Source: Nocardioides marmorisolisilvae
GTDB lineage: Bacteria > Actinomycetota > Actinomycetes > Propionibacteriales > Nocardioidaceae
DNA length: 64,000 bases
NCBI RefSeq assembly: GCF_031656915.1
Contig: NZ_CP134227.1
Span: 744,001-808,000, forward strand
Direction of reading: 5' to 3'
Shown here: positions 1-9,814 of the stretch, piece after piece
How the letters are laid out: every line of letters begins with the position of its first letter
Position numbering within the stretch: position 1 is the first letter of the stretch
Made by a program: the position numbers and the translations under genes
Notes under the pieces: generated by a model
Database searches by the model: none
Seen by the model: the letters and a program-made list of their open reading frames with translations, nothing else
What the model was told of the DNA's origin: nothing

Positions 1-1
1 G

Positions 2-682
2 CTGCTCGAGGGCAAGTGGAAGCGCGCACAGCAGCGCTGCGCGGACAACAAGGACCTCGCAGAGATCGCCAACGTCGTCGGCGCCGACCGGTCCGAGCAG
101 CTCCTCGGGTACGTCGGGCACGACCTGGCCGACGACTACCAGTGCGCGCGCTTCACCGTGCACTTCGACTCGCGTGCGACGATGACCGGGACCGGTGGCG
201 TGAGCGGCACCATCCAGCTGGAGTACGCCGCCGACCCGATCGTGAGGTTCGACAGCTCGCTGACCCACCTGACCGGTGCCGCCGTGGGTGGCAGCTACAA
301 GACGTGCTCGGGAAGCGTCTCGAACGCTGACGGAAGCTATGGTCCCAGCAGCTGTACGCCGGCCTCCTTCTCGGTGCAGAGTCTGGTCATCGACAATCTG
401 TTGGGCGAGGGCGGCGCGAGCGGGGGCACGATCTCGGTGGACGTCGGCAAGCCGTCGGAGACCTACACCGCGGCGACGGCGCTGGGGTCGCGCGACTACC
501 AGGCGTCGTACTGGCTGGGCTGCTTCCAGAACACCTTCGTCCAGCCGTTCCAGCTCACCGCCGGTAGTGGATCCACCGTGGTCACCGGAACGTCCACGGG
601 TGACTACGCGAAGGGCGACTTGAGCTGCTCGATGGTCACCTCGATCGACGTCGAGCTGACCCCGCCGGCACCGCCCCGGTAG
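2..682 (+). CDS. Unrecognised protein, 3' part only
   Basis: The reading frame is open from base 2 to the TAG at 680-682, so the gene starts upstream of the window and about 226 residues are visible. No family was recognised. The visible part is rich in Gly, Ser and Thr, has several cysteines in its last 130 residues (around TCSGS, SSCTP, LGCFQ, LSCSM) and ends in PPAPPR. This composition suits an exported beta-rich protein, but the N-terminus that would show a signal peptide is missing. A short stretch, LEYAADPI, recalls LEYAAQPI in the secreted protein at 59186-60541; that is too little to call them homologous. It converges on the acyl-CoA dehydrogenase gene, with a hairpin between the two stop codons. 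Confidence 0.6.
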   Translation: MLEGKWKRAQQRCADNKDLAEIANVVGADRSEQLLGYVGHDLADDYQCARFTVHFDSRATMTGTGGVSGTIQLEYAADPIVRFDSSLTHLTGAAVGGSYKTCSGSVSNADGSYGPSSCTPASFSVQSLVIDNLLGEGGASGGTISVDVGKPSETYTAATALGSRDYQASYWLGCFQNTFVQPFQLTAGSGSTVVTGTSTGDYAKGDLSCSMVTSIDVELTPPAPPR

Positions 683-689
683 TCCCCAT

Positions 690-714
690 GGCCCGGGCAG
701 CACGCTGCCGGGCC
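690..714. terminator. GC hairpin between convergent genes
   Basis: An inverted repeat (GGCCCGGGCAGC, then GCTGCCGGGCC) lies between the stop codons at 682 and 727. It can fold from either strand and has one bulged G. There is no U-tract. It is inferred to be a bidirectional terminator for the partial gene and the acyl-CoA dehydrogenase gene. Confidence 0.5.
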
Positions 715-726
715 CGGACCGGACGG

Positions 727-2838
727 TCAGCGGGGCATGCCCAGGATGCGCTCGGCGGCGACGTTGCGGAGGATCTGGGTGGTGCCGCCGGCGATCGACA
801 GGCACCGGGTGTTGAGCAGCTCCCACACGTCGTCGCGTACCTCCTCGTCGCCCACGACCGCGCGCTCGCCGTGCATCCTGACCACCAGCTCGGCACCGTC
901 CTGGCGGTTCCGCACGCCGAGGAGCTTCGCGACGCTCGACTCCGCGCCCGGCCCTTGGCCGGCCAGCGACCGCAGCACCGTGCGCACGGCGAGCAGCGAG
1001 CACACCGTCGACAGCGCCACCGAGTGGCCGACCTGCACGCGCTGTGCCGCCGGCGTCGCGTCGTCCACCAGCGCCACGGCACGCTCGGTGGACTTGCTCA
1101 GCTTGTTGCCGGCCATCGCCACCCGTTCGTTGACCAGGGTGGTCCGGGCCAGTCGCCAGCCGTCGTCGACCTTCCCGACCACGCAGTCGTCGGGCACGAA
1201 CACGTCGTCGAGGAACACCTCGTTGAACAGTGACTCCCCGGTGATCTCGCGCAGGGGCCGCACCTCCAGGCCGGGGCTGTTGCGCATGTCGACGAGGAAG
1301 TAGGTGATCCCCCGGTGCTGCGGGACGTCCGGGTTCGTGCGGGCCAGACAGATTCCCCAGTCGGCGCGCTCGGCGACCGAGGTCCACACCTTCTGGCCGG
1401 TCAGTCGCCAGCCGGCGCGCTGTCCTGAGCTCGGCGAGGGCTCGACCCGCACGGCGCGGGTGCGCAGCGAGGCCAGGTCGGAGCCGGAGCCCGGCTCGGA
1501 GAAGAGCTGGCACCAGACCAGCTCGCCGAGCAGCGAGGGCCGGACGAACCGATCCCGCTGCGCGTCGGTGCCGTGCTCGAGGATCGTCGGCAGCGCCCAG
1601 CCCGCGATCACGATGTCGGGCCGCACGACGCCCGCCCGGTCGAGCTCCTGATCGATGACGATCTGGGTCACGGGATCGGCGCCCACGCCGTACGGCGGCG
1701 ACCAGTGCGGCGTCAGGTATCCCGCGTCCACCAGCGCCCGCCGCTGCTCGTGGTCGGGCGCGGCTGCGATCGCCTCGCAGCGGGCCCGCACCTCGGAGCG
1801 CACCGCCTCGTCGCGCCCCTCGAGGTCGAGGTCGATCCGCCGGCGTACGCCGGCCGCCGCCCGGCCGGCGAGCCGCTCCGCCGCCGCGTCAGCGTCCCCC
1901 ACCAGCGCCCGGAGCGAGACGGCCCGGCGCAGGTAGAGGTGCGCGTCGTGCTCGAAGGTGAAGCCGATGCCGCCCAGCACCTGGATGCATGCCCTGGCGT
2001 TCTCGACGGCTCCGTCGAAGGCCACCGCCAGGGCCACGTCGGCGGCGAAGTCCCACTGCTCCTCGTCACCGACGGCGGCGGCGTTCGCGACATCCCAGCC
2101 CGCGGCGGTCACCGACTCGGCCGTCTCGAGCATCTCGGCGCACAGGTGCTTGATCGCCTGGAAGCTGCCGATCTTCTTGCCGAACTGCTCCCGGACCCCG
2201 GCGTACTCGACGGCAGTGGCCAGGCACCAGCGCGCCACCCCGGCGGCCTCGGCGGCGGCGAGGGTGACCGTCATCCGTCGTACGGCGGCATTGGCGAGTC
2301 CGTCGACCCGCACCGATCCGGCGACCGAGCCCGGCTCGATGACCTCATGGGCACCGAACCGCCTGGTGAGGTCAAGGCCGACGCGTGGCTCGAGGTCCAC
2401 CGCGGCAGCCGGCACCAGCCACCAGCGGTCTGCCGGATCCGGCAAGAGGAGGTGGGTGGCGCTCGGCGCGTCCCACACCCGTCCGCGGGTCAGCCCGAGG
2501 CCGACCACGCTGTCCGGCGCCAGTCCCGCGCCTGCTGACGTACCGGAGAGCAGCAGCCTGGCCACGGTGCTGCCGAGCAGCGCACCGGGCACGAGCGCGT
2601 GCGCACAGGCCTCGAGCGCGACGGCGACGTCGAGGACGGAGCCATCGCCGCCACTGTCGGACTCAGGCAGCCCGATGGTCGCGACCCCCATCTCGGCGAC
2701 GGCGCGCCACACCCCGCCGAATCCGGCAGCGGTCTCCGCCTCGGCAGCCCGGGCGCTCGCGATCCCGTTGATACCGTCGGCCCACTTGCGCAGGCTGGCC
2801 GCCAGCTCGACGTGCTCGTCGGAGATCCCGATCGACAT
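727..2838 (-). CDS. fadE34: Tandem-domain acyl-CoA dehydrogenase, FadE34-like
   Basis: This 703-residue protein is two acyl-CoA dehydrogenase units in one chain, about 1-330 and 340-703. The first unit has the C-terminal-type signature QVLGGIGF near 286-293. The second has the flavin-site motif QLFSEPGSGSDLASL near 444-458 and ends with the typical GGTTQILRN...ERILGMP tail. Length and architecture match mycobacterial FadE34 (ChsE3), which dehydrogenates a sterol side-chain CoA ester and sits beside kstR in M. tuberculosis; FadE6 and FadE22 have the same layout, so the orthology is inferred. The ATG at 2838 is chosen because GGAAGG lies about 7 nt upstream and a TAGTTT -10 box (2867-2862) abuts the KstR operator. 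A longer frame reading back to 3444 runs through another gene and is rejected. Confidence 0.75.
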   Translation of the reverse strand: MSIGISDEHVELAASLRKWADGINGIASARAAEAETAAGFGGVWRAVAEMGVATIGLPESDSGGDGSVLDVAVALEACAHALVPGALLGSTVARLLLSGTSAGAGLAPDSVVGLGLTRGRVWDAPSATHLLLPDPADRWWLVPAAAVDLEPRVGLDLTRRFGAHEVIEPGSVAGSVRVDGLANAAVRRMTVTLAAAEAAGVARWCLATAVEYAGVREQFGKKIGSFQAIKHLCAEMLETAESVTAAGWDVANAAAVGDEEQWDFAADVALAVAFDGAVENARACIQVLGGIGFTFEHDAHLYLRRAVSLRALVGDADAAAERLAGRAAAGVRRRIDLDLEGRDEAVRSEVRARCEAIAAAPDHEQRRALVDAGYLTPHWSPPYGVGADPVTQIVIDQELDRAGVVRPDIVIAGWALPTILEHGTDAQRDRFVRPSLLGELVWCQLFSEPGSGSDLASLRTRAVRVEPSPSSGQRAGWRLTGQKVWTSVAERADWGICLARTNPDVPQHRGITYFLVDMRNSPGLEVRPLREITGESLFNEVFLDDVFVPDDCVVGKVDDGWRLARTTLVNERVAMAGNKLSKSTERAVALVDDATPAAQRVQVGHSVALSTVCSLLAVRTVLRSLAGQGPGAESSVAKLLGVRNRQDGAELVVRMHGERAVVGDEEVRDDVWELLNTRCLSIAGGTTQILRNVAAERILGMPR

Positions 2839-2865
2839 GCGTGCCCTTCCGGTCGCGCCCAAAAC

Positions 2866-2879
2866 TAGAACCTGTTCCA
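2866..2879. promoter_or_regulatory. KstR-type operator 1 (exact match)
   Basis: The sequence TAGAACCTGTTCCA fits the published KstR consensus TnnAACnnGTTnnA at every fixed position. It lies in the 60-bp divergent region between the fadE34-like gene and the methyltransferase gene at 2899. It touches the minus-strand -10 (TAGTTT, 2867-2862) and sits just upstream of the plus-strand -10 (TAGGCT, 2887-2892), so one bound repressor could block both genes. Confidence 0.75.
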
Positions 2880-2886
2880 ATGCTAC

Positions 2887-4635
<1,749 letters not shown>

Positions 4636-4641
4636 CGCGCG

Positions 4642-5364
4642 CTACTCCGGCTTGTGGAAGTACAGCACCATGCTCTTGCCGACCAGCGGGTTCAGCAGCT
4701 TCTCGGCGCCGCGGGTCAGGGTGCTCCAGCCGCGAGCGCGCATGATGTCCCACACCAGCACCTGGTGATAGGCCTTCACCAGCGGGTTCTGGTCGTTGGA
4801 CACACCGACGGCGCACTTGAGCCACCAGTACGGCGAGTGCAGGCCGTGGGCGTAGTCGATTCCGTCGTACTCCAGGCCGGCGTTGACGGCCTTGCCGATC
4901 AGCTCCTTGTCGGAGTAGATCCGGATGTGCCCACCGGGAGTGTTGTGGTAGTCGTCGGACAGCTTCCAGCAGACCACCTCGGGCAGCCAGCGCGGCACGG
5001 TCAGCGCCATGGTGCCGCCCGGACGCAGCACGCGGACGAGCTCGTCGATCGCCCGGATGTCGTTCGGGATGTGCTCGAGCACCTCGGAGGCGACCACCCG
5101 GTCGAACTCACCGTCGGCGAACGGCAGCTCGAGCGCGTCGCCCTCCTTGATGTCGGCCTCGGCGCCGGCCGGCACCTCGCCGGCCTCCTTCATCGCGCCG
5201 AACAGGTCCAGCACCTCGGCAAGCGCATCTGCGTCCTGGTCGAAGGCGACCACGTCGGCCCCACGGCGGTACATCTCGAAGGCGTGCCTGCCGGCACCGC
5301 AGCCCATGTCGATGACCCGGTCACCCGGTCGTAGGCCGAGCCGGTCGAAGTCAACGGTCAGCAT
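4642..5364 (-). CDS. Class I SAM-dependent methyltransferase (UbiE-like)
   Basis: This 240-residue enzyme shows motif I as VIDMGCGAGRHAFE near 20-33. An acidic motif II (VVAFDQDAD), GEFDRVVASEVLEHI and LRPGGTMALTVP follow, the standard order for small-molecule methyltransferases. The C-terminal half, rich in Trp and Tyr, probably forms the substrate lid. The ATG at 5364 (MLTVDF) is preferred to upstream codons because it leaves a 14-bp overlap with the end of the glycosyltransferase gene and the protein begins right at the fold; a longer frame reads through a short DNA repeat. It is co-transcribed between the glycosyltransferase and the toroid protein. The substrate is unknown. Confidence 0.8.
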   Translation of the reverse strand: MLTVDFDRLGLRPGDRVIDMGCGAGRHAFEMYRRGADVVAFDQDADALAEVLDLFGAMKEAGEVPAGAEADIKEGDALELPFADGEFDRVVASEVLEHIPNDIRAIDELVRVLRPGGTMALTVPRWLPEVVCWKLSDDYHNTPGGHIRIYSDKELIGKAVNAGLEYDGIDYAHGLHSPYWWLKCAVGVSNDQNPLVKAYHQVLVWDIMRARGWSTLTRGAEKLLNPLVGKSMVLYFHKPE

Positions 5365-6652
5365 TACTGGCTCCTGATGGTTGGGGGGCTCCTGATGGTT
5401 GAGGGCTCCTGGTGGTCGAGCGCTCGAAGTCCTCGATGACACGTTCGTAGGCCGCGGCGGTCGCGACCGCGACGGCGCGCCAGCTGAACCGCTCCTGGGC
5501 CCGGGCCCGGGCGGCCCGGCCCATCCGGTCGCGACGCTCCGGGTCGTCCAGCAGGGCCGCGATGGTCGCGGTCAACTGGCCGACGTCGCCGGGGGCGACC
5601 ATGTCCGCACACTCACCGTCCGGTCCGACCACTTCGGGTATCGCACCAGTCCGGCTGACCACAAGGGGGGTCGCACAGGCCATCAGCTCGGCGGTCGGCA
5701 GCGAGAATCCCTCGTAGAGCGACGGCACGCAGCCGATCTCGGCGGACCCCATCACCCGGACCAGCTCCTCGTCGCTGATCCCGTTGACGAAGCTCACGTC
5801 ATCGCCGATGCCGAGCTGCTCGATGAGCTGCTCCGTGCGGCCGCCGGGCGTGGGCCGGGTGACCAGCAGCAGCTCCACCTCGCGTTCGGTGCGCAGCTTC
5901 GCGAAGGCCTCGAGCAGGGTCGCGATGCCCTTCATCGGCGCATCCGCGCTGGCCATCGCCACGATCCGGCCGGGCACCCGAGGCTCGAGCGGAGGCACGA
6001 AGCACTCGTCGACACCGAGCGGGATCACCTGCATCCGCTCCGGGTCGACGCCGAAGTCCTTGGCGACGTCGCGCTTCGAGGACTCCGACGGCAGCAGGAT
6101 CCAGCGGGCTCGGCGGGCCACCGCGCCCTGCATCCGCAAGAAGCCGTACCAGCGACGCAGGGTCAGCCGCTTGCGCCAGGAGGTCGCCGCGGCGAGGTCC
6201 ACCCGGCGGTCGAACGTGATCGGGTGATGCAGGGTGGTGAGCACCGGGAGCCCCAGCTCGCCCTCGATCCGGGCGATGCCGTGGGCCAGCACCTGGTTGT
6301 CGTGGACGACGTCGAAGTCGCCCGCCCGGGAGCGCAGGACCCGCAGCACCCGCCTGCCGAAGGTGCGCGGCTCGGGGAATCCTGCGGTGCACATGATGGC
6401 GAACTCCTGCGCATCGACCAGGTCGCGGAACTCCCAGGGCCAGACCATCCGGAACGGGTCGGGCTCGCGGTACAGGTCCAGGCTCGGCACCGGGGTGAGC
6501 GCGACGCCGGGGTCCAGCTCTGGGTACGGCTGGCCCGAGAAGACCTCGACCGTGTGTCCGAGAGCGGTGAGCTCGCGACTGAGGTGGCGTACGTAGACGC
6601 CCTGACCGCCGCAGTGGGGCTTGCTGCGATACGACAGGAGTGCGATGCGCAA
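5351..6652 (-). CDS. GT4-type glycosyltransferase
   Basis: The 433-residue protein begins MRIALLSYRSKPHCGGQGVY, the glycine-rich N-terminal loop of GT-B enzymes. Its C-terminal half has the nucleotide-sugar motif EGFSLPTAELMACATPLVVS followed by TGAIPEVVG, which places it among GT4 retaining glycosyltransferases acting on a cytosolic nucleotide sugar. The start is a TTG at 6652, supported by GGAGGGG seven bases upstream; no ATG fits the conserved N-terminus. The C-terminus carries a repeat (PQPSGA twice) encoded by a local DNA duplication. It heads the operon with the methyltransferase and toroid genes and diverges from kstR across a KstR-like site at 6691. Confidence 0.8.
   Translation of the reverse strand: MRIALLSYRSKPHCGGQGVYVRHLSRELTALGHTVEVFSGQPYPELDPGVALTPVPSLDLYREPDPFRMVWPWEFRDLVDAQEFAIMCTAGFPEPRTFGRRVLRVLRSRAGDFDVVHDNQVLAHGIARIEGELGLPVLTTLHHPITFDRRVDLAAATSWRKRLTLRRWYGFLRMQGAVARRARWILLPSESSKRDVAKDFGVDPERMQVIPLGVDECFVPPLEPRVPGRIVAMASADAPMKGIATLLEAFAKLRTEREVELLLVTRPTPGGRTEQLIEQLGIGDDVSFVNGISDEELVRVMGSAEIGCVPSLYEGFSLPTAELMACATPLVVSRTGAIPEVVGPDGECADMVAPGDVGQLTATIAALLDDPERRDRMGRAARARAQERFSWRAVAVATAAAYERVIEDFERSTTRSPQPSGAPQPSGASNADR
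5369..5418. repeat. Three short tandem copies of GGCTCCTGATGGTTG
   Basis: Copies lie at 5369-5383, 5387-5401 (identical) and 5404-5418 (two changes). They are spaced 18 and 17 bp apart, spanning the 3' end of the glycosyltransferase gene and the leader of the methyltransferase gene. They encode the PQPSGA repeats in the glycosyltransferase tail. Confidence 0.8.
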
Positions 6653-6690
6653 AGGGAGCCCCTCCGGGAGGAAAACAGCCGCGGAGCGAC

Positions 6691-6704
6691 TGGAACGTGT
6701 TTCT
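6691..6704. promoter_or_regulatory. KstR-type operator 2 (one mismatch), in front of kstR
   Basis: TGGAACGTGTTTCT fits TnnAACnnGTTnnA except for the last base. It lies 33 bp upstream of the kstR start and 38 bp upstream of the divergent glycosyltransferase start. It could serve autoregulation, which is known for KstR in mycobacteria, and control of the glycosyltransferase operon. Confidence 0.6.
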
Positions 6705-6724
6705 ATTCTACCGAATCCGGCTGT

Positions 6725-6730
6725 TAGCCT
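6725..6730 (+). promoter_or_regulatory. -10 box of kstR, leaderless type
   Basis: TAGCCT lies 7 nt before the GTG at 6738 with no ribosome-binding sequence between. It supports the short kstR start, and a transcript beginning at the start codon. Confidence 0.5.
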
Positions 6731-6737
6731 AACCGTC

Positions 6738-7352
6738 GTGAGCACGGTGAACTCGTTGACGGCCGACGATCTCGGGTCGGCGGCCCAACGCGACCGTCGT
6801 CGCAGGATCCTGGATGCCACGACGGAGATCGCGTCGCGGGGCGGCTTCGACGCCGTACAGATGCGCGCTGTCGCCCAGCAGGCCGACGTCGCACTGGGCA
6901 CGCTCTACCGCTACTTCCCGTCCAAGATCCACCTCCTGGTCTCGGCCCTCGCGGTGCGCTTCGAGACCAACCAGGCGGCGCTCGGCAGCCGGCCGATCCC
7001 CGGCGACACCGCGGCCGAGCGGGTGATCCAGGTGCTCAAGCGGGCCACCCGCGGCATGCAGGGCGACCCGCACCTGACCGAGGCACTGACCCGGGCGTTC
7101 ATGTTCGCGGACAAGTCCGTGGCCGGCGAGATCCATGTGGTCGGGATGCAGCTGACCTCGATGCTGACCCGGGCGATGCAGGGATCTGACTACGTCGAGG
7201 GCGCCGAGCCCACCGAGGACGACATCGCGATCGCCCGGGTGATCAGCGACGTCTGGCTCTCGGCGCTGGTCTCGTGGGTGACCGGACGGGCCACGGCCGA
7301 GGAGGTCGCCGACCACATCGAGACCGCCGTCCGGCTGCTGCTGCGCGACTGA
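6738..7352 (+). CDS. kstR: TetR-family sterol-catabolism repressor KstR
   Basis: The 204-residue regulator closely follows remembered mycobacterial KstR: RRRILDATTEIAS, GGFDAVQMRAVAQQADVA, GTLYRYFPSKIHLLVSAL, LTEALTRAFMFAD and ARVISDVWLSALVSWVTGRA all have near-identical counterparts. The helix-turn-helix lies at about 39-62; the rest is the ligand-binding and dimer domain. In mycobacteria KstR represses upper cholesterol catabolism and mce4 and is released by a 3-oxo-4-cholestenoyl-CoA-type thioester. The GTG at 6738 is chosen over the TTG at 6621 because it fits the leaderless promoter and KstR length. Its own upstream site plus three others in the window support the assignment. Confidence 0.93.
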   Translation: MSTVNSLTADDLGSAAQRDRRRRILDATTEIASRGGFDAVQMRAVAQQADVALGTLYRYFPSKIHLLVSALAVRFETNQAALGSRPIPGDTAAERVIQVLKRATRGMQGDPHLTEALTRAFMFADKSVAGEIHVVGMQLTSMLTRAMQGSDYVEGAEPTEDDIAIARVISDVWLSALVSWVTGRATAEEVADHIETAVRLLLRD

Positions 7353-7356
7353 CCGG

Positions 7357-8124
7357 CTAGCCACCGAACGCGTGCGTGGCGGTGGCTCCGCCGTCGATGG
7401 CGATCTCGGCGCCGGTGACGAAGCTCGACTCGTCGCTGGCCAGGTAGACGTAGAGCGGGGCGATGTCCGCAGGCGTCCCGACCCGCTTGAGGGCCACCTT
7501 CGACGCACCGAACTCCATCGCGGCGTCGCCGCCGTGCGGCCGGGTCATCGGAGTGTCGATCATCCCAGGGTGGATCGAGTTGACCCGGATGCCCTTCGGA
7601 CCGAGCTCGAGGGCTGCCGCCTTGGTCATCCCACGGATGGCGAACTTGGTGCCGGCGTACGCCGTGCACATCGGCATCCCGGCCAGGCCCTCGATCGAGG
7701 AGGCGTTGATGATCGAGCCGCCGCCGTTCTTGCGCATCGTCCGCGCCACCGACTTCATGCCCAGGAAGCAGCCCATCGCATTGACCCGGAAGAGCAACTC
7801 GAACTCGGCCTGCTCCATCCGCTCCACTTCGGCGAAGCGCAGGATCCCGGCGTTGTTGGCGAGCACGTTGACCGGGCCGAAGCGCTCGTTGACGTCGGCG
7901 ACGAGCGCGATCCAGGAGCTCTCGTCGCTGACGTCGTGGTGCCGGAAGTACGCCGCTCCCGGTGCCTTCTGCTCCAGGTCCTTGGCCAACAGCTCGCCCA
8001 GCTCGTCGGCGACGTCCGCGATCACCACCTTCGCGCCCTCGCCGACGAAGGCGCGGCAGATCTCCGCGCCCTGTCCCTGCGCACCGCCGGTGACGATCGC
8101 CACCTTGCCGTCGAGTCGTCCCAT
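7357..8124 (-). CDS. SDR dehydrogenase, 3-alpha(20-beta)-hydroxysteroid dehydrogenase-like
   Basis: The 255-residue classical SDR has the cofactor loop VTGGAQGQGAEI near 11-22, NNAG, the active-site region INASSIEGLAG with Tyr and Lys in YAGTK, and NSIHPG after it. The combination SIINASSIEGLAG plus GIRVNSIHPGM resembles mycobacterial FabG3/Rv2002, an NADH-linked hydroxysteroid dehydrogenase, so a steroid alcohol or keto group is the likely substrate. The gene converges on kstR with 4 bp between stops. Some 67 bp separate it from the SDR gene upstream on the same strand, so it may be the last gene of the run that starts at the KstR site at 10801. Confidence 0.8.
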   Translation of the reverse strand: MGRLDGKVAIVTGGAQGQGAEICRAFVGEGAKVVIADVADELGELLAKDLEQKAPGAAYFRHHDVSDESSWIALVADVNERFGPVNVLANNAGILRFAEVERMEQAEFELLFRVNAMGCFLGMKSVARTMRKNGGGSIINASSIEGLAGMPMCTAYAGTKFAIRGMTKAAALELGPKGIRVNSIHPGMIDTPMTRPHGGDAAMEFGASKVALKRVGTPADIAPLYVYLASDESSFVTGAEIAIDGGATATHAFGG

Positions 8125-8191
8125 GGTCGTCTTCCTGCCTGTCGTGGTGTGACCTGTCGTGATGTTGATCGTGTCTCGCGCCGATGCGCGG

Positions 8192-9109
8192 TCAGTCGCG
8201 CGCGCGGAGCCTGCCGACCTCGTCGGCCGCGAAGCCCACCGCTGGGTCGCGGTCGGCGAAGTAGCTGCCGATCTGCTTGTCGAGGCCGTCGAGATCCCAG
8301 GTGTCCGCGCCGGTCAGGTCGAACCGCTCGGCCACGGTGGGAGCCGCCAGCAGCGCCACCATGCCGCCGTACACGACGAACACCTGACCGGTGATCCGTG
8401 ACGCCGCCGGCGAGGCCAAGTAGGCGACCAGCGGAGCGACGTGCTCGGGGCTGTAGGGGTCGATGCCGTCGCCCGGCTCCGCAGCGCCGAACACGTCGGC
8501 AGTCATCGCTGTGCGCGCTCGCGGGCAGATCGCGTTGGCGCGGACGCCGGAGCGACCGAGCGCCCGCGAGGTGGAGAGGGTGAGCGCCACGATGCCCGCC
8601 TTGGCAGCGGCATAGTTCGGCTGGCCCGGCGGTCCGAAGAGGAACGCCTCCGAGGCGGTGTTGACCACGCTGGCGTTCACCGGCTCCCCGGTCTGCTTGG
8701 CGCGGTCACGCCAGTACGCCGCTGCGTTGCGGGACAGCAGGAAGTGGCCGCGCAGGTGGATGCGGACGACGAGGTCGAACTCCTCGTCGGTCATGTTGAA
8801 CAGCATCTTGTCGCGGGTGACGCCGGCGTTGTTGACGACGACATCGAGGCTGCCGAACCCATCGACGGCCGCCGCCACCATCGCGTCAGCGGTACTGCGC
8901 TCCCCCACATCGCCCTCCACCACCCGTACGTCGCCGCCACCGGCCCGGATCTCGTCCGCGGCCTCGTCGGCCGCTCCGGGCAGGTCGTTGAGCACGACCC
9001 GGGCACCCGCGCGACTCAGCGCCAGGGCCTCGGCGCGCCCGAGTCCCGCGCCGGCTCCGGTCACGACGGCGACGCGGCCGTCCAGGTCGTGGGCTGGGGG
9101 CACGCTCAC
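8192..9109 (-). CDS. hsd4A: Steroid SDR, Rv3502c/Hsd4A-like
   Basis: This 305-residue SDR has VTGAGAGLGRAEA, NNAGVTRDKMLFNM, the active-site segment NYAAAKAG, and ICPRARTAMTADVFGAA, followed by an unusually long C-terminal tail ending near YFADRDP. These features and the ferredoxin next door match M. tuberculosis Rv3502c-Rv3503c, which flank mce4. In mycobacteria the Hsd4A protein is reported to act on both the 17-hydroxyl and a side-chain beta-hydroxyacyl-CoA of sterols; activity here is inferred. The GTG at 9109 shares GTGA with the ferredoxin stop, pointing to translational coupling; a second in-frame GTG at 9103 is possible. Confidence 0.8.
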   Translation of the reverse strand: MSVPPAHDLDGRVAVVTGAGAGLGRAEALALSRAGARVVLNDLPGAADEAADEIRAGGGDVRVVEGDVGERSTADAMVAAAVDGFGSLDVVVNNAGVTRDKMLFNMTDEEFDLVVRIHLRGHFLLSRNAAAYWRDRAKQTGEPVNASVVNTASEAFLFGPPGQPNYAAAKAGIVALTLSTSRALGRSGVRANAICPRARTAMTADVFGAAEPGDGIDPYSPEHVAPLVAYLASPAASRITGQVFVVYGGMVALLAAPTVAERFDLTGADTWDLDGLDKQIGSYFADRDPAVGFAADEVGRLRARD

Positions 9110-9306
9110 TCGTCCTCGACGATGCTCAGGGCGGACTTCGGGCATGCCGCGACCGCTTGCTCGATGCGAGCACGGTTCTCGTCGGTCACCGTCGGGTCGT
9201 CGACCTGTAGGTAGTCGTCGTCGTCGATCCGGAACACGTCGGGTGCCACCGCCTCACACAGGGCGTTGGACTCGCACAGGTCGTAGTCGACCTTCACCTT
9301 GGCCAT
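9106..9306 (-). CDS. fdxD: Small [3Fe-4S]-type ferredoxin, FdxD-like
   Basis: The 66-residue protein has cysteines at 11, 17 and 55 in the pattern C-x5-C...CP, with the intervening APDVF segment. This is the signature of actinobacterial 3Fe-4S ferredoxins that donate electrons to P450s and related oxygenases. The ATG at 9306 has AAGGAG 7 nt upstream. It sits between the Hsd4A-like SDR and the split-barrel protein and belongs to the KstR-controlled run that also encodes a ferredoxin reductase. Rv3503c (fdxD) holds the same position in M. tuberculosis. The acceptor enzyme is not in this window. Confidence 0.85.
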   Translation of the reverse strand: MAKVKVDYDLCESNALCEAVAPDVFRIDDDDYLQVDDPTVTDENRARIEQAVAACPKSALSIVEDE

Positions 9307-9323
9307 CGATTCGCTCCTTGTCG

Positions 9324-9812
9324 TCATGCCCCGTTGTCATGCCTGGGCAGGGCCCCGTTCATCTTGCGGTGGTCCCAGCTGGCGACCTTGACGGGCTCGA
9401 CGACGACGCCGACCCGCTTGCGCGCCTGGCCGTCGACGATCTGGTCGCCCAACTCGCCGAGGTCGGCGCCGCCGGCCATCGCCGAGACGACCCTCGTTCC
9501 GAGGGCGCGCACCTCGTCGAGCTCCTCGACGAGTCGCGCGGTCCCCTGGATGCTGACGCCGCGCAGCTCGGCGTACTCGGTGCCGTCCTCCACCAGGCAG
9601 CTGATCCGCGCGTCGCGGCGCAGGTTGGCGATCTTCTGGGAGCTGCGGTAGGTCCAGAACGCGATCCGGCCGTCGACGAGCGTGTAGAACAGCGTGGTCA
9701 GGTGGGGGGCGCCGTCCGGGCCCACGGTCGCCACCTGCACCTTCAGGTTGGCGGCGAGGAAGTCGTCGAGCTCCCGCTCGGTGAGCCGGACCGCGCTGCG
9801 TCCGCTGGCCAT
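9324..9812 (-). CDS. PPOX-class split-barrel flavin/F420 protein
   Basis: The 162-residue protein has the small split-barrel pattern VATVGPDGAPHLTTLFYTLVDGRIAFWTYRSSQK, the core of the pyridoxamine-5'-phosphate-oxidase-like fold that binds FMN or F420. A C-terminal VVVEPVKVASWDHRK segment is also typical. It probably catalyses an NAD(P)H- or F420H2-dependent reduction; which cofactor cannot be read from sequence. Two base pairs separate its start from the reductase stop, so it is operonic with the reductase, ferredoxin and SDR. A role in steroid reduction is inferred from context only. Confidence 0.75.
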   Translation of the reverse strand: MASGRSAVRLTERELDDFLAANLKVQVATVGPDGAPHLTTLFYTLVDGRIAFWTYRSSQKIANLRRDARISCLVEDGTEYAELRGVSIQGTARLVEELDEVRALGTRVVSAMAGGADLGELGDQIVDGQARKRVGVVVEPVKVASWDHRKMNGALPRHDNGA

Positions 9813-9814
9813 CG

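Noticed and set aside
6621-6737. A longer kstR starting at the TTG at 6621
   Set aside because: It would overlap the divergent glycosyltransferase start and include the operator; the GTG at 6738 matches KstR length and has a -10 box 7 nt upstream.
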